Assembly: GCF_033366695.1 (NCBI RefSeq)
Contig: NZ_JAOBTQ010000001.1
Span: forward strand, 1,922,001 to 1,986,000
Length of the DNA stretch: 64,000 nt
Direction of reading: 5' to 3'
Source: Streptomyces sp. SCL15-4
GTDB taxonomy: Bacteria; Actinomycetota; Actinomycetes; Streptomycetales; Streptomycetaceae
Positions within the stretch are counted from its first letter, which is position 1. The number at the start of each line of letters is the position of its first letter. The translations under genes were made by a program, and so were the position numbers. This document shows, piece by piece, positions 54,120-63,530 of the stretch. A model generated the notes under the pieces. The model saw only the letters and a program-made list of their open reading frames with translations, did no database searches and had not been told where the DNA came from.

Positions 54120-55577
54120 CTAGTGGACGCCCAGCCAGCCCTCGATGGGATGAAGGGCGAAGTAGACGAGGAACACCACCGTCAAACCCCACATGAAGGC
54201 GCCGATCTCACGTGCCTTGCCCTGGGCGGTCTTGATGGCGACGTAGGAGACGACGCCCGCGGCGACACCGGTGGTGATGGTGTACGTGAACGGCATCAGC
54301 ACGACGGTCAGGAAGACCGGGACGGCGGTGGCGCGGTCGGCCCAGTCCACGTGCCGGGCGTTCATCATCATCATCGCGCCGATGACGACCAGGGCGGCGG
54401 AGGCGACCTCCTGCGGCACGATGGCGGTGACCGGCGTGAAGAACAGGCAGGCCGCGAAGAACAGGCCGGTGACGACCGAGGCCAGCCCGGTGCGGGCGCC
54501 CTCGCCGACGCCGGTGGCCGACTCGACGAACACGGTCTGGCCGGAGCCGCCCGCCACCCCGCCGATCGCGCCGCCGGCGCCGTCGATGAACAGCGCCTTG
54601 GACAGGCCCGGCATCCGGCCCTTGTCGTCGGCGAGGTCCGCCTCGGTGCCGACGCCGATGATGGTGGCCATCGCGTCGAAGAAGCCGGCCAGCACCAGCG
54701 TGAAGACGATCATTCCGACGGTCATCGCGCCGACCTCGCCCCAGCCGCCGAACTCGACGTCGCCGAAGAGCGAGAAGTCGGGCATGGAGACCGCGCTGCC
54801 GTGCAGCTCGGGCGTGCCGTTGGCCCACTGCCCGGCGCCGATGACACCGGTGGTGTTCAGGATCAGGGCGACGACGGTGCCGCTGACGATGCCGATCAGG
54901 ATGGCACCGGGGAAGTTCCGGGCCTGGAGCATGAAGATCAGCAGCAGGGTGCCGGCGAAGAGCAGGACCGGCCAGCCGGTCAGCTCGCCGGCGGGCCCGA
55001 GGCTGACGGGTCCGCCTTTGCCCTGGTGGACGAAGCCGGCCTTGTAGAAACCGATGAACGCGATGAACAGGCCGATGCCCATCGTGATGCCGTGCTTGAG
55101 CGCGAGCGGGATCGCGTTCATGATCATTTCACGCAGGCCGGTGACGACGAGCAGCATGATGACCGCGCCGTACATCACGCACATGCCCATGGCCTGCGGC
55201 CAGGTCATCTCGGGCGCGACCTGGGTGGACAGGACACCGGAGACGGAGAGGCCGGCGGCGAGGGCGAGCGGCACCTTGCCGACGAAACCCATGAGCAGCG
55301 TGGTGAGGGCCGCCGCGAACGCGGTCGCGGTGATCAGCGCCTTCTGGCCGAGCGTGTCCCCCGCCGCGTCCTTGCCGGACAGGATGAGAGGGTTGAGCAG
55401 GAGGATGTACGCCATCGCCATGAAGGTGGTGATGCCGCCGCGCACTTCCCGTGCGACGGTGGATCCTCTTCTGGATATGTGGAAATACCGGTCGAGCCAG
55501 GACCTCCCGGCGGGGACGCGGCTGCCTTCGCCTGCGTCCTCGGCCGCGGTCCTGGGCTCCACTGACTGATGGGTCAT
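54120..55577 (-). CDS. AzgA-type guanine/hypoxanthine permease
   Basis: 485 residues from the ATG at 55577 with GGGAG upstream; 12-13 TM segments. The AzgA branch is recognisable from REVRGGITTFMAMAYILLLNP, GLSVSGVLSTQVAP, ALKHGITMGIGLFIAFIGF and ATIIGVGTEADLADDKG, with SGQTVFVESATGVGEGARTGLAS replacing the Q-N-x-G signature of xanthine permeases. Imports hypoxanthine, guanine or adenine, the substrates upstream of xanthine dehydrogenase. Separated from xdh by a hairpin, so it may have its own promoter in 55578-55678. Confidence 0.93.
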   Translation of the reverse strand: MTHQSVEPRTAAEDAGEGSRVPAGRSWLDRYFHISRRGSTVAREVRGGITTFMAMAYILLLNPLILSGKDAAGDTLGQKALITATAFAAALTTLLMGFVGKVPLALAAGLSVSGVLSTQVAPEMTWPQAMGMCVMYGAVIMLLVVTGLREMIMNAIPLALKHGITMGIGLFIAFIGFYKAGFVHQGKGGPVSLGPAGELTGWPVLLFAGTLLLIFMLQARNFPGAILIGIVSGTVVALILNTTGVIGAGQWANGTPELHGSAVSMPDFSLFGDVEFGGWGEVGAMTVGMIVFTLVLAGFFDAMATIIGVGTEADLADDKGRMPGLSKALFIDGAGGAIGGVAGGSGQTVFVESATGVGEGARTGLASVVTGLFFAACLFFTPVTAIVPQEVASAALVVIGAMMMMNARHVDWADRATAVPVFLTVVLMPFTYTITTGVAAGVVSYVAIKTAQGKAREIGAFMWGLTVVFLVYFALHPIEGWLGVH

Positions 55578-55678
55578 GGGCCGACTCCCAAGGTTCAAAG
55601 GGGCACCCGCGCAGCGTCTGGGGAGCACGGGATTTGGGATTGGACGACCCGGGGGACGGCCCGAGACGAACAGTGGGG

Positions 55679-55701
55679 TCCGGGGGGCCGAGCCCCCCGG
55701 A
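55679..55701. terminator. Terminator after xanthine dehydrogenase operon
   Basis: TCCGGGGGGC (55679-55688) and GCCCCCCGGA (55692-55701) with a three-base loop, 25 bases beyond the stop of the large subunit on the minus strand. Confidence 0.75.
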
Positions 55702-55726
55702 AAGGCACCGGTCGCACCCCGAAGGG

Positions 55727-58111
55727 TTACGCGGTGCCCGTGAGGTGCTCGGGCCGTACCGGCGTACGGTTGAGTTCCAGGCCCGTCGCGTTCCGGATCG
55801 CCGCGAGGACGGCCGGAGTGGACGACAGGGTCGGGGCCTCGCCGATGCCGCGCAGCCCGTACGGGGCGTGCTCGTCGGCGAGTTCGAGCACGTCGACCGG
55901 GATGGTCGGCGTGTCGAGGATGGTGGGGATCAGGTAGTCCGTGAAGGAGGGGTTCCTGACCTTCGCGGTCTTGGGGTCGACGATGATCTCCTCCATCACC
56001 GCCACGCCCAGGCCCTGCGTCGTACCGCCCTGGATCTGGCCGATGACGGAGAGCGGGTTGAGCGCCTTGCCGACGTCCTGGGCGCAGGCCAGCTCGACCA
56101 CCTTCACCAGGCCCAGCTCGGTGTCGACCTCGACCACGGCGCGGTGCGCGGCGAAGGAGTACTGCACATGTCCGTTGCCCTGGCCGGTGCGCAGGTCGAA
56201 GGGCTCGGTCGGCCGGTGCCGCCACTCCTCCTCGACCTCCACGACCTCATCCTCGAGGACGTCGGCCAGGTCGCCGAGGACCTCGCCGCCGTCGGTGACG
56301 ACCTTGCCGCCCTCCAGCAGGAGTTCGGCCGTGGCCCAGGCCGGGTGGTAGGAACCGAACTTGCGCCGGCCGATCTCCAGGACCTGCTCGCGGACCAGCT
56401 CGCAGGCGTTCTTCACGGCGCCGCCGGTGACGTACGTCTGCCGGGAGGCGGAGGTCGAACCGGCGCTGCCCACCCGGGTGTCGGCCGGGTGGATGGTCAC
56501 CTGGCTGACGCCGAGCTCGGTGCGGGCGATCTGCGCGTGGACGGTGACGCCGCCCTGGCCGACCTCCGCCATCGCGGTGTGCACGGTGGCGACGGGCTCG
56601 CCGCCCACGACCTCCATGCGCACCTTGGCGGTGGAGTAGTCGTCGAAGCCCTCGGAGAAGCCGACGTTCTTGATGCCGACCGCGTAACCGACACCCCGTA
56701 CGACGCCCTCGCCGTGCGTGGTGTTGGACAGGCCGCCGGGCAGCTGGCGGACGTCGGCGCCCTCGCTGGACTCCCACTGGCGCTCCGGCGGCAGCGGCCT
56801 CGCCTTGACGCGGCGCAGGAGTTCGGCGACGGGGGCGGGCGAGTCGACGGGCTGGCCCGTCGGCATGACGGTGCCCTGCTCCATCGCGTTCCGCTGCCGC
56901 AGCTCCACCGGGTCCATGCCGAGCTTCGCGGCCAGCTTGTCCATCTGCGCCTCGTAGGCGAAGCACGCCTGGACCGCGCCGAAGCCGCGCATGGCGCCGC
57001 AGGGCGGGTTGTTGGTGTAGAGGGCGATGGCCTCGATGTCGACGTCGTCCACCACGTACGGGCCGACCGACAGCGAGGCGGCGTTGCCGACGACCGCCGG
57101 CGAGGCGGAGGCGTAGGCGCCGCCGTCCAGCACGATCCGGCACTTCACGTGGGTGAGCCTGCCGTCCTTGGTGGCACCGTGCTCGTAGTACAGCTTGGCC
57201 GGGTGGCGGTGGACGTGCCCGAAGAAGGACTCGAACCGGTTGTAGACGATCTTGACCGGCTTGCCGGTGCGCAGTGCGAGCAGGCAGGCGTGGATCTGCA
57301 TCGACAGGTCCTCGCGGCCGCCGAACGCGCCGCCGACGCCGGCCAGCGTCATGCGCACCTTCTCCTCGGGCAGGCCGAGGACCGGTGCCATCTGGCGCAG
57401 ATCGGAGTGCAGCCACTGGGTGGCGATGTAGAGGTGGACGCCGCCGTCCTCCTCGGGCACGGCGAGGCCGGACTCGGGGCCGAGGAAGGCCTGGTCCTGC
57501 ATGCCGAAGGTGTACTCGCCGCGGACGACGACGTCGGCGCGCCCGGCGGCCGCGGCCGCGTCGCCGCGGACGATCGGCTGGCGGTGCACGACGTTGGGGT
57601 GCGGGACGTGCCCGCTGTGGTGGTCGTCGCGGTGGTCGTGGACGAGGATCGCGTCCGGCGCGAGGGCCGACTTCTCGTCGGTGATCACCGGCAGCTCGCG
57701 GTACTCGACCTTGATCTTGGCGGCGGCGCGGCGGGCCGTCTCCGGGTGGTCGGCGGCGACGATCGCGACCGGCTCGCCGTGGTGGCGCACCTTGCCGTGG
57801 GCGAGGACCGGGGTGTCCTGGATCTCCAGGCCGTAGTTGCGCACGTCGGTGGGCAGGTCGTCGTACGTCATGACGGCGTACACGCCCGGCAGGGCCAGCG
57901 CCTCGGAGGTGTCGATCGAGACGATCTCGGCGTGCGCGACGGTGGAGCGCAGGATCTGGCCCCACAACATGTCCTCGTGCCACATGTCGGACGAGTACGC
58001 GAACTCGCCGGTGACCTTCAGGGTGCCGTCCGGACGGAGCGTGGACTCGCCGATGCCGCCCTTGGTCCGCGATCCCTGGGTGATCTTGGTGGGTGCGCCG
58101 TTGGCAGGCAT
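55727..58111 (-). CDS. Xanthine dehydrogenase, molybdopterin-binding large subunit
   Basis: 794 residues from the ATG at 58111, two bases after the stop of the 2Fe-2S gene. Hydroxylates hypoxanthine and xanthine to urate. Seen: VTGEFAYSSDMWHEDMLWGQILRS (given in full family position near residue 35; first aldehyde-oxidase hammerhead), AGVGGAFGGRED, NNPPCGAMRGFGAVQACFAYE (Moco and substrate pocket; the Arg and FGA), AMAEVGQGG and, near the end, GIGEAPTLSSTPAVLAAI with the catalytic Glu in GIGE. Three-gene layout matches xdhABC/pucBCDE-type enzymes. Confidence 0.94.
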   Translation of the reverse strand: MPANGAPTKITQGSRTKGGIGESTLRPDGTLKVTGEFAYSSDMWHEDMLWGQILRSTVAHAEIVSIDTSEALALPGVYAVMTYDDLPTDVRNYGLEIQDTPVLAHGKVRHHGEPVAIVAADHPETARRAAAKIKVEYRELPVITDEKSALAPDAILVHDHRDDHHSGHVPHPNVVHRQPIVRGDAAAAAGRADVVVRGEYTFGMQDQAFLGPESGLAVPEEDGGVHLYIATQWLHSDLRQMAPVLGLPEEKVRMTLAGVGGAFGGREDLSMQIHACLLALRTGKPVKIVYNRFESFFGHVHRHPAKLYYEHGATKDGRLTHVKCRIVLDGGAYASASPAVVGNAASLSVGPYVVDDVDIEAIALYTNNPPCGAMRGFGAVQACFAYEAQMDKLAAKLGMDPVELRQRNAMEQGTVMPTGQPVDSPAPVAELLRRVKARPLPPERQWESSEGADVRQLPGGLSNTTHGEGVVRGVGYAVGIKNVGFSEGFDDYSTAKVRMEVVGGEPVATVHTAMAEVGQGGVTVHAQIARTELGVSQVTIHPADTRVGSAGSTSASRQTYVTGGAVKNACELVREQVLEIGRRKFGSYHPAWATAELLLEGGKVVTDGGEVLGDLADVLEDEVVEVEEEWRHRPTEPFDLRTGQGNGHVQYSFAAHRAVVEVDTELGLVKVVELACAQDVGKALNPLSVIGQIQGGTTQGLGVAVMEEIIVDPKTAKVRNPSFTDYLIPTILDTPTIPVDVLELADEHAPYGLRGIGEAPTLSSTPAVLAAIRNATGLELNRTPVRPEHLTGTA

Positions 58112-58113
58112 GT

Positions 58114-58698
58114 TCAGACCCCCTCGGACTGGCGGGCGGCCGCCAGGCGGACCGCGTCCATGATCTTCTCGTAGCCCGTGCAGCGGCACAGGTTGCCCGA
58201 CAGCGCCTCGCGGATGTCGGCGTCGGTCGGGTTCGGGTTGCGCTCCAGCAGTTCGTCGGAGGCGACGAGCAGGCCCGGGGTGCAGAAGCCGCACTGGACG
58301 GCGCCGGCGTCGATGAACGCCTGCTGGACCGGGGCGAGTTTGGTGCCCTCGCCGGTCTGGGAGTCGGTGCCCTTGGCCTGCCAGTGCCGGGCCTCGTCCA
58401 GGCTGGTGCCACCGCGGGCGCCGGTCGCGCAGCCGCCCTCGGCGCGCTGCCGGGCGAAGTCCGCGAGGCCCTCGACGGTCACCACGTCACGGCCCTCGGC
58501 CTGGCCGGCCGCGACCAGGCAGGAGCACACCGGCACGCCGTCCAGGCGGACGGTACAGGAACCGCACTCGCCCTGCTCGCAGGCGTTCTTGGAGCCCGGC
58601 AGGCCGAGCCGTTCGCGCAGGACGTAGAGGAGCGACTCGCCCTCCCAGACGTCGTCGGCCTCCTGCGGACGCCCGTTGACGGTGAAGTTGACGCGCAT
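58114..58698 (-). CDS. Xanthine dehydrogenase, [2Fe-2S] small subunit
   Basis: 194 residues from the ATG at 58698, which overlaps the stop of the FAD subunit (TAATG). Plant-type cluster motif CEQGECGSCTV with a later Cys at VCSC, and the second cluster VQCGFCTPG…LCRCTGYEKI. It is ~35 residues longer than typical subunits because of an insertion (about residues 96-135, QRAEGGCATGARGG to QTGEGTKLAP) between the two cluster domains; the insertion contains one extra Cys. Carries electrons from the Mo site to FAD. Confidence 0.95.
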   Translation of the reverse strand: MRVNFTVNGRPQEADDVWEGESLLYVLRERLGLPGSKNACEQGECGSCTVRLDGVPVCSCLVAAGQAEGRDVVTVEGLADFARQRAEGGCATGARGGTSLDEARHWQAKGTDSQTGEGTKLAPVQQAFIDAGAVQCGFCTPGLLVASDELLERNPNPTDADIREALSGNLCRCTGYEKIMDAVRLAAARQSEGV

Positions 58699-59591
58699 TA
58701 CGCAGCTCCCTCGGTGGCGCGGCGGGTGCCGCGGTACGACTCCCAGGTCCAGGTCAGCGTCCGGCGGGCCATCACGCCGACGGCGTGCCGGCGGTAGCTC
58801 GCGGTGCCCCGGACGTCGTCGATCGGGTTGCAGGCGGCCGAGCACAGGTCGGCGAACCGCTTGGCGACCGACGGGGTGATGATCTTTCCGTTGTCCCAGA
58901 AGCCGCCCTCCTCCAGAGCCGCGTTCAGGAACTCCTCGGCGGCCCGGGCGCGCACCGGGGTGGGGGCGGCGGAGCCGATGCCGGTGCGCACGGTCCGGGT
59001 CCCGGGGTGCAGGGCGAGTCCGAAGGCGCACACGGCGATGACCATGGCGTTGCGGGTGCCGACCTTCGAGTACTGCTGCGGGCCGTCGGCCTTCTTCACG
59101 TGCACGGCGCGGATCAGCTCGTCGGGCTGGAGCGCGTTGCGCTTGACGCCCGTGTAGAACGCGTCGATCGGGATCAGCCGGGTGCCCCGGGCCGCCGACG
59201 CCACCTCGACCTCCGCGCCGGCGGCGAGGAGGGCGGGATGGGCGTCGCCGGCCGGCGAGGCCGTGCCGAGGTTGCCGCCGACGCCGCCGCGGTTGCGGAT
59301 CTGCGGGGAGGCGACCGTGTGCGAGGCGAGCGCGAGGCCCGGCAGCTCGGCACGGAGGTTCTCCATGATCGCGGTGTACGGGACGGAGGCGCCCAGCCGT
59401 ACGCTCTCCTCGCCGACCTCCCATTCGTAGAGATCGCCGATGCGGTTCAGGTCGAGCAGGTACTCGGGCCGGCGGTGGTCGAAGTTGATCTCGACCATCA
59501 CATCGGTGCCACCCGCAATCGGCACAGCGGTGGGGTGCTCGGCCTTCGCGGCGAGCGCCTCCTCCCAGCTGGCGGGGCGAAGGAAGTCCAT
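58698..59591 (-). CDS. Xanthine dehydrogenase, FAD-binding subunit
   Basis: 297 residues from the ATG at 59591 (MDFLRPASWEEAL), chosen over an upstream in-frame start because the family begins here and GAGAG lies upstream. FAD motifs VPIAGGTDVMVEI and the IRNRGGVGGNLGTASPAGDA loop are clear, as is the C-terminal CO dehydrogenase-type domain. First gene of the xdh operon, divergent from the PucR regulator. Confidence 0.94.
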   Translation of the reverse strand: MDFLRPASWEEALAAKAEHPTAVPIAGGTDVMVEINFDHRRPEYLLDLNRIGDLYEWEVGEESVRLGASVPYTAIMENLRAELPGLALASHTVASPQIRNRGGVGGNLGTASPAGDAHPALLAAGAEVEVASAARGTRLIPIDAFYTGVKRNALQPDELIRAVHVKKADGPQQYSKVGTRNAMVIAVCAFGLALHPGTRTVRTGIGSAAPTPVRARAAEEFLNAALEEGGFWDNGKIITPSVAKRFADLCSAACNPIDDVRGTASYRRHAVGVMARRTLTWTWESYRGTRRATEGAA

Positions 59592-59944
59592 GACCGGCTC
59601 TCTTCTTCGTCTCGTGAGTCGTTCGGATCGAGCCAATCCGTGTGCGGCGGGCGCGGCTCGTTCATGTGTTGTTGACGCGGAGTGGACTCAGTACACCGCT
59701 CCGTACTCCGGCGCGGTCAGTCACCGAAACCATGAAGGAGTTGGCTGGCCACGGCGGGCATCTTGTAGATTCGTATGAACGGAGGCCATCGGTAACCTCT
59801 CCGATTTCCCGGGGAAACGCGGGAAACAGCGCGGAGGACCGCACCACGCCTCCCCGGGCGTCCGCTTCCGGGTGCCCCGGGACGGCCCCGGCCCACCCTC
59901 CAAGATCCATCGTAGGTTTCGAGACAAAGAACGGCGGCGACGAG
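59592..59944. promoter_or_regulatory. Divergent control region between xdh and pucR-like gene
   Basis: 353 bases without a gene. A plus-strand promoter candidate is TTGGCT (59741-59746) with TAGATT (59766-59771), 19 bases apart. The neighbourhood is relatively A/T-rich (59655-59800), consistent with two opposing promoters. I see neither the CAACAAAGTGTTG nor the TTCCG-type operator here, so this operon is probably controlled by the PucR protein rather than the regulators of the uricase and glyoxylate genes. Confidence 0.55.
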
Positions 59945-61618
59945 ATGCGGCTGCGCGCACTGCTGGACACCGATGCGCTGGGCCTGCGGCTGCTCGGCGG
60001 CGAGGACGAGCTGGACCGCGCGGTACGCGGGGTCATGACCACCGACCTGCGCGACCCGAGCCGCTACCTCTCCGGCGGCGAGCTGGTGCTGACGGGCCTG
60101 GCCTGGCGCCGGGACGCCGCCGACTCCGAACCCTTCGTGCGCATCCTGGCGCAGTCCGGGGTGGCGGCCCTGGCGGCCGGCGAGGCGGAGCTGGGCGATG
60201 TGCCGGAGGACCTGGTGCTGGCCTGCGCCCGGCACCGGCTGCCGCTCTTCGCGGTGCACGAGTCGGTGGCGTTCGCCACGATCACCGAGCACGTCGTCCG
60301 GCAGGTCTCCGGTGAGCGGGCCGGGGACCTGGCCGCGGTGGTGGACCGGCACCGCCGGATGATGACCTCGGGCCCGGCGGGCGGCGGCCCGGACGTCGTC
60401 CTGGACCTGCTCGGCTCCGACCTGGACCTGCGCGCCTGGGTGCTCTCCCCCACCGGCCGGCTGATCGCCGGCTCCAAGGTGGCGGGCCCGGCGCTGCCCG
60501 CCGACACCTGCGCCCGGCTCGCCGCCGAGCATCTGGCGGCCACCCGCACCGGCCGCCGCGGCCCGCACCGGATCCAGCTGCACGGCACCACCTACTCCCT
60601 CTTCCCGGTCCGCTCCTCCGGCCGCTCCCCGCAGGCCGCCCGCGACGTGCGCGAAACGGTGCTGTCGGACTGGCTGCTGGCCGTGGAGGCGGACGCGGGC
60701 GACTGGCCCGGCGAGCGGCTGGACCTGCTCCAGGGCGTCACCCAGCTGATCGCCGTCGAACGCGACCGCCGGGACGCGGCCCGCACGGTCCGGCGCCGGC
60801 TCGCCCAGGAGGTGCTGGAGCTGGTGCAGAGCGGCGCCCCGCCCGCCGAGACAGCCGCGCGCCTGCGGGTGGCGGCGCCGGTGCTGCTGCCCGGGCTCGG
60901 CGCGGCCCCGCACTGGCAGGTCGTGGTGGCCCGCGTGGAGTGGGAGGGCGGGGAGATCGACGGCGGCCCGGTCGCCCAGTCCCTGCTGGAGGAGGTGCTC
61001 GTCGACCCGCTGGCGACCGGCCCGGAGCCCTCCGACCGGATCGCCGTCGCGCACACCGGCGGCGAGGCCATCGCCCTGGTCCCGCTGCCCGCGGTCGCCT
61101 CCGAGCACGACGGCTCGGAGACCGGCCTGCTCGCCGACTCCCTGCTCCAGGCGGTGCGCGAGCCGCTGTCGGCGGGCCTGGACGACGACGGCCGGCTCAC
61201 CCTCGGCGTCAGCGCCGCCGTGCACTCCGCGGAGGGCCTGCGCGGCGCGCTGGAGGAGGCCCGGCACGCCCGCCGCGTCGCCGCCGCCCGCACCGGCCGG
61301 GTCTGCGCGGCCGGCCACCAGGAACTGGCCAGTCATGTGCTGCTGCTGCCGTTCGTCCCGGACGACGTCCGCCGTGCCTTCACCGCCCGGCTGCTGGACC
61401 CGCTGAAGGACTACGACCGCCGGCACCGGGCCGAGCTGATCCCGACCCTGGAGGCGTTCCTCGACTGCGACGGCTCCTGGACCCGCTGCGCCACCCGCCT
61501 CCACCTGCACGTCAACACGCTGCGCTACCGGGTCGGGCGGATCGAGCAGTTGACGGGACGGGACCTGTCCCGCCTGGAGGACAAACTGGACTTCTTCCTC
61601 GCCCTGCGCATGAGCTGA
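59945..61618 (+). CDS. PucR-family transcriptional regulator
   Basis: 557 residues from the ATG at 59945; the open frame upstream has no coding bias. The N-terminal PucR domain (~1-125; RALLDTDALGLRLLGGEDEL, VMTTDLRDPSRYLSGGELVLTG) senses purine metabolites in the B. subtilis prototype. A GGDEF-like degenerate middle follows, and the C-terminal HTH_30 (FLDCDGSWTRCATRLHLHVN then TLRYRVGRIEQLTG, ~505-545) binds DNA. Divergent from xdh, so the likely regulator of that operon and perhaps of the AzgA permease and xdhC. Confidence 0.92.
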   Translation: MRLRALLDTDALGLRLLGGEDELDRAVRGVMTTDLRDPSRYLSGGELVLTGLAWRRDAADSEPFVRILAQSGVAALAAGEAELGDVPEDLVLACARHRLPLFAVHESVAFATITEHVVRQVSGERAGDLAAVVDRHRRMMTSGPAGGGPDVVLDLLGSDLDLRAWVLSPTGRLIAGSKVAGPALPADTCARLAAEHLAATRTGRRGPHRIQLHGTTYSLFPVRSSGRSPQAARDVRETVLSDWLLAVEADAGDWPGERLDLLQGVTQLIAVERDRRDAARTVRRRLAQEVLELVQSGAPPAETAARLRVAAPVLLPGLGAAPHWQVVVARVEWEGGEIDGGPVAQSLLEEVLVDPLATGPEPSDRIAVAHTGGEAIALVPLPAVASEHDGSETGLLADSLLQAVREPLSAGLDDDGRLTLGVSAAVHSAEGLRGALEEARHARRVAAARTGRVCAAGHQELASHVLLLPFVPDDVRRAFTARLLDPLKDYDRRHRAELIPTLEAFLDCDGSWTRCATRLHLHVNTLRYRVGRIEQLTGRDLSRLEDKLDFFLALRMS

Positions 61619-61673
61619 GCCCGGCGCGGGCGCGCGACGGCCGGACCCGGCCACGTCCGCGTCCCCCTACTTT

Positions 61674-61687
61674 GTGAAATTTTTCAC
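61674..61687. promoter_or_regulatory. GTGAAA-TT-TTTCAC palindrome upstream of TPR-like gene
   Basis: A 14-bp perfect palindrome inside TTTGTGAAATTTTTCACCC, a very A/T-rich spot. The outer bases TTGTGAA-n4-TTCAC resemble the operator of the redox regulator Rex, but the centre differs and one flank (CC) does not match. It lies ~85 bases before the GTG at 61771. Confidence 0.5.
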
Positions 61688-61770
61688 CCATCCTCTTGGC
61701 CGGGCCCGGCCAAGGGTGCTGGAATGCGGCCACCACTCAACAGCTCGATGGCGTGCATGGGGAGGGCAAC

Positions 61771-62550
61771 GTGGCGCATACCGCCATGTCTGGTAACGGA
61801 ACGACCGATGACGATCCTCTCCAGACCGCGGTATGGCGGCTGCGCAGCCGGGCCTGCTGGGCCGACGCGGCGGCCCTGCTGCCGGCCGACCGGGCAGCAC
61901 CGGCGTTGCAGCGGGCCGCGCTGCTGGTCGAACGGTGCCTGTACACCGAGCGGGGCTGGGCGGAGGCGGAGGACGCGCTGCGCACGGCGGAGGCGGTGGC
62001 GCACAGCGACGAGGAGCGCGGGGCCGCCGCGTGCGAGCGGGGCCAGCTCGCCTACACGGCCACGCTGCACGGCGTCCGGGACCGCGCGGACGAGGCGCGG
62101 GCCGCGCTGGGCCGGGCGGCGGCGCTGATCCCTCCGGGGTCGCCGGGGCGGGGCCTGCTGGACTTCCGCCGGGGGCTGGTCGCGGAGAACCTGACCCGCT
62201 CACCGCAGGCGGCGCGCGCCGCGTACCGCCGGGCGCACGCGGCGGCGGGGGCGCGCGCGGACTCTCTGCTGCTGTCCTTCACCTGGCGGCACCTGGCCGG
62301 ACTCGCCCTGCGGGACGGCGAGTTGGCCGACGCGCGGCACGGCTTCGCCGAGTCCCTGCGGATCCGGGAGGAGCTGGGCTATCTGGTGGGCACGGCGCCG
62401 GCACTGGTGTCCCTGGCCGACACCGAGGAGGAACCGGAGGCATCCCGCCTGCGCGAGGAGGCCCGGCGCCTGTTCCGGCTCCTGGGCGGCGTCCCGACAT
62501 GGCTGGCGAGCCAACTGGCGCCGCCGGCTCCGGGGGTGGCGACGGCGTAG
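61771..62550 (+). CDS. TPR-like helical protein of unknown function
   Basis: 259 residues from a GTG at 61771 with GGGGAGGG upstream; an ATG at 61786 is an alternative. Throughout it is alanine-rich helical hairpin sequence (ERGWAEAEDALRTAEAVAHS, RDRADEARAALGRAAALIPP, ADARHGFAESLRIREELG) typical of degenerate tetratricopeptide repeats, about five hairpins. No signal peptide or catalytic motif. Probably a protein-interaction module. A Rex-like palindrome lies upstream. Confidence 0.82.
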   Translation: MAHTAMSGNGTTDDDPLQTAVWRLRSRACWADAAALLPADRAAPALQRAALLVERCLYTERGWAEAEDALRTAEAVAHSDEERGAAACERGQLAYTATLHGVRDRADEARAALGRAAALIPPGSPGRGLLDFRRGLVAENLTRSPQAARAAYRRAHAAAGARADSLLLSFTWRHLAGLALRDGELADARHGFAESLRIREELGYLVGTAPALVSLADTEEEPEASRLREEARRLFRLLGGVPTWLASQLAPPAPGVATA

Positions 62551-62656
62551 GGGCGGAGTCGGCGTTGGGGCGGAGTCGGCGTAGGAGTGGAGTGGTTCGG
62601 GTGCGTGGCCGGGTGCGGTGCGGTGCGTGGCCGGGTGCGGTGCGGTGCGTGGCCGG
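62550..62656. repeat. Short tandem repeats after the TPR-like gene
   Basis: Two arrays in a 165-base gap: GGGGCGGAGTCGGCGT twice (62550-62565, 62567-62582), and a 22-bp unit, GTGCGTGGCCGGGTGCGGTG plus CG, in 2.5 copies (62601-62622, 62623-62644, partial to 62656). The first copy of the 16-mer starts at the last base of the TPR-like gene. Nothing else is visible in this gap. Confidence 0.8.
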
Positions 62657-62715
62657 TCGCGCCGGTGCGCGCGCTCCTGACGGGGCGCGGTCCGACGGCG
62701 CCGTTCCGCCAGGGC

Positions 62716-63420
62716 TCAGCTCGCGCCCGCGAAATGCCGGTGCACCAGCCCCCGCACCACGTCCACGTCCCCGAGGCACAACGCGTCCAGGAGAGCCACG
62801 TGTTGCGCCGCGTCGGCGACCAGGTCGGCCCGTCCCCGCCGCACCGGCGGCCACTGCGCCCGCCGGTGCAGATCCTCGGCGATCCGGACCAGCTGCTCGT
62901 TGCCCGCCGGCGCGAGCAGCGCCCGGTGGAAGGCGCGGTCGGCCTCGGCGTACGCCGCCGGGCAGCCCGTGGCCGCCACGCGTACCGTCTCCTCCGCCAG
63001 CGGCCGCAGCTCGGCCCACCGCTCGGCCGGCACCGTGCGCGCGAGCCGCATCATCACGGGCACCTCCAGCAGCGCCCGCACCTCCGCCAGCTCGGCCAGC
63101 TCGCGGGCCCCGCGCTCGACGACCCGGAAGCCGCGGTTGGGCACGACCTCGACGGCGCCCTCCAGCGCGAGCTGCTGCATGGCCTCCCGCACGGGCGTGG
63201 CCGAGACGCCGAACCGCTCCCCGAGCGCCGGCGCCGAGTAGACCTCGCCGGGCCGCAGGTCGCCGGTGACCAGCGCGGTGCGCAGCGCGTCCAGGATCTG
63301 CCCGCGCACCGAGGAGCGCCGTACCGCGCCCCGCGGCAGCGGAACCGGCCGCTCGGCGCACGGGTGCTCGCCCCGGGCCGCGACCGGCTTGCCCGGGGAG
63401 CCCTGCACGCCCTGCTTCAC
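62716..63420 (-). CDS. GntR-family regulator, FadR (FCD) type
   Basis: 234 residues from a GTG at 63420 with AGGAGG upstream. The winged helix lies at ~35-105 (RGQILDALRTALVTGDLRPG, LGERFGVSATPVREAMQQLA), followed by the all-helical FCD ligand domain with its metal-binding residues (EADRAFHRALL, and HVALLDAL then VHRHF near the end). FCD regulators respond to small organic acids. Divergent from the iron-box gene at 63599, though nothing indicates that it controls it. Confidence 0.92.
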   Translation of the reverse strand: MKQGVQGSPGKPVAARGEHPCAERPVPLPRGAVRRSSVRGQILDALRTALVTGDLRPGEVYSAPALGERFGVSATPVREAMQQLALEGAVEVVPNRGFRVVERGARELAELAEVRALLEVPVMMRLARTVPAERWAELRPLAEETVRVAATGCPAAYAEADRAFHRALLAPAGNEQLVRIAEDLHRRAQWPPVRRGRADLVADAAQHVALLDALCLGDVDVVRGLVHRHFAGAS

Positions 63421-63530
63421 GGGTCCTCCTGGCGGCTTGTCGGTCTTGGGGTCATTGACGACGGGTTGTCGGTTGTCCGTCAAGCACCTTAGGCGCACCG
63501 GGCGGCAGGTCAAACTCCACTCCAACTGAG

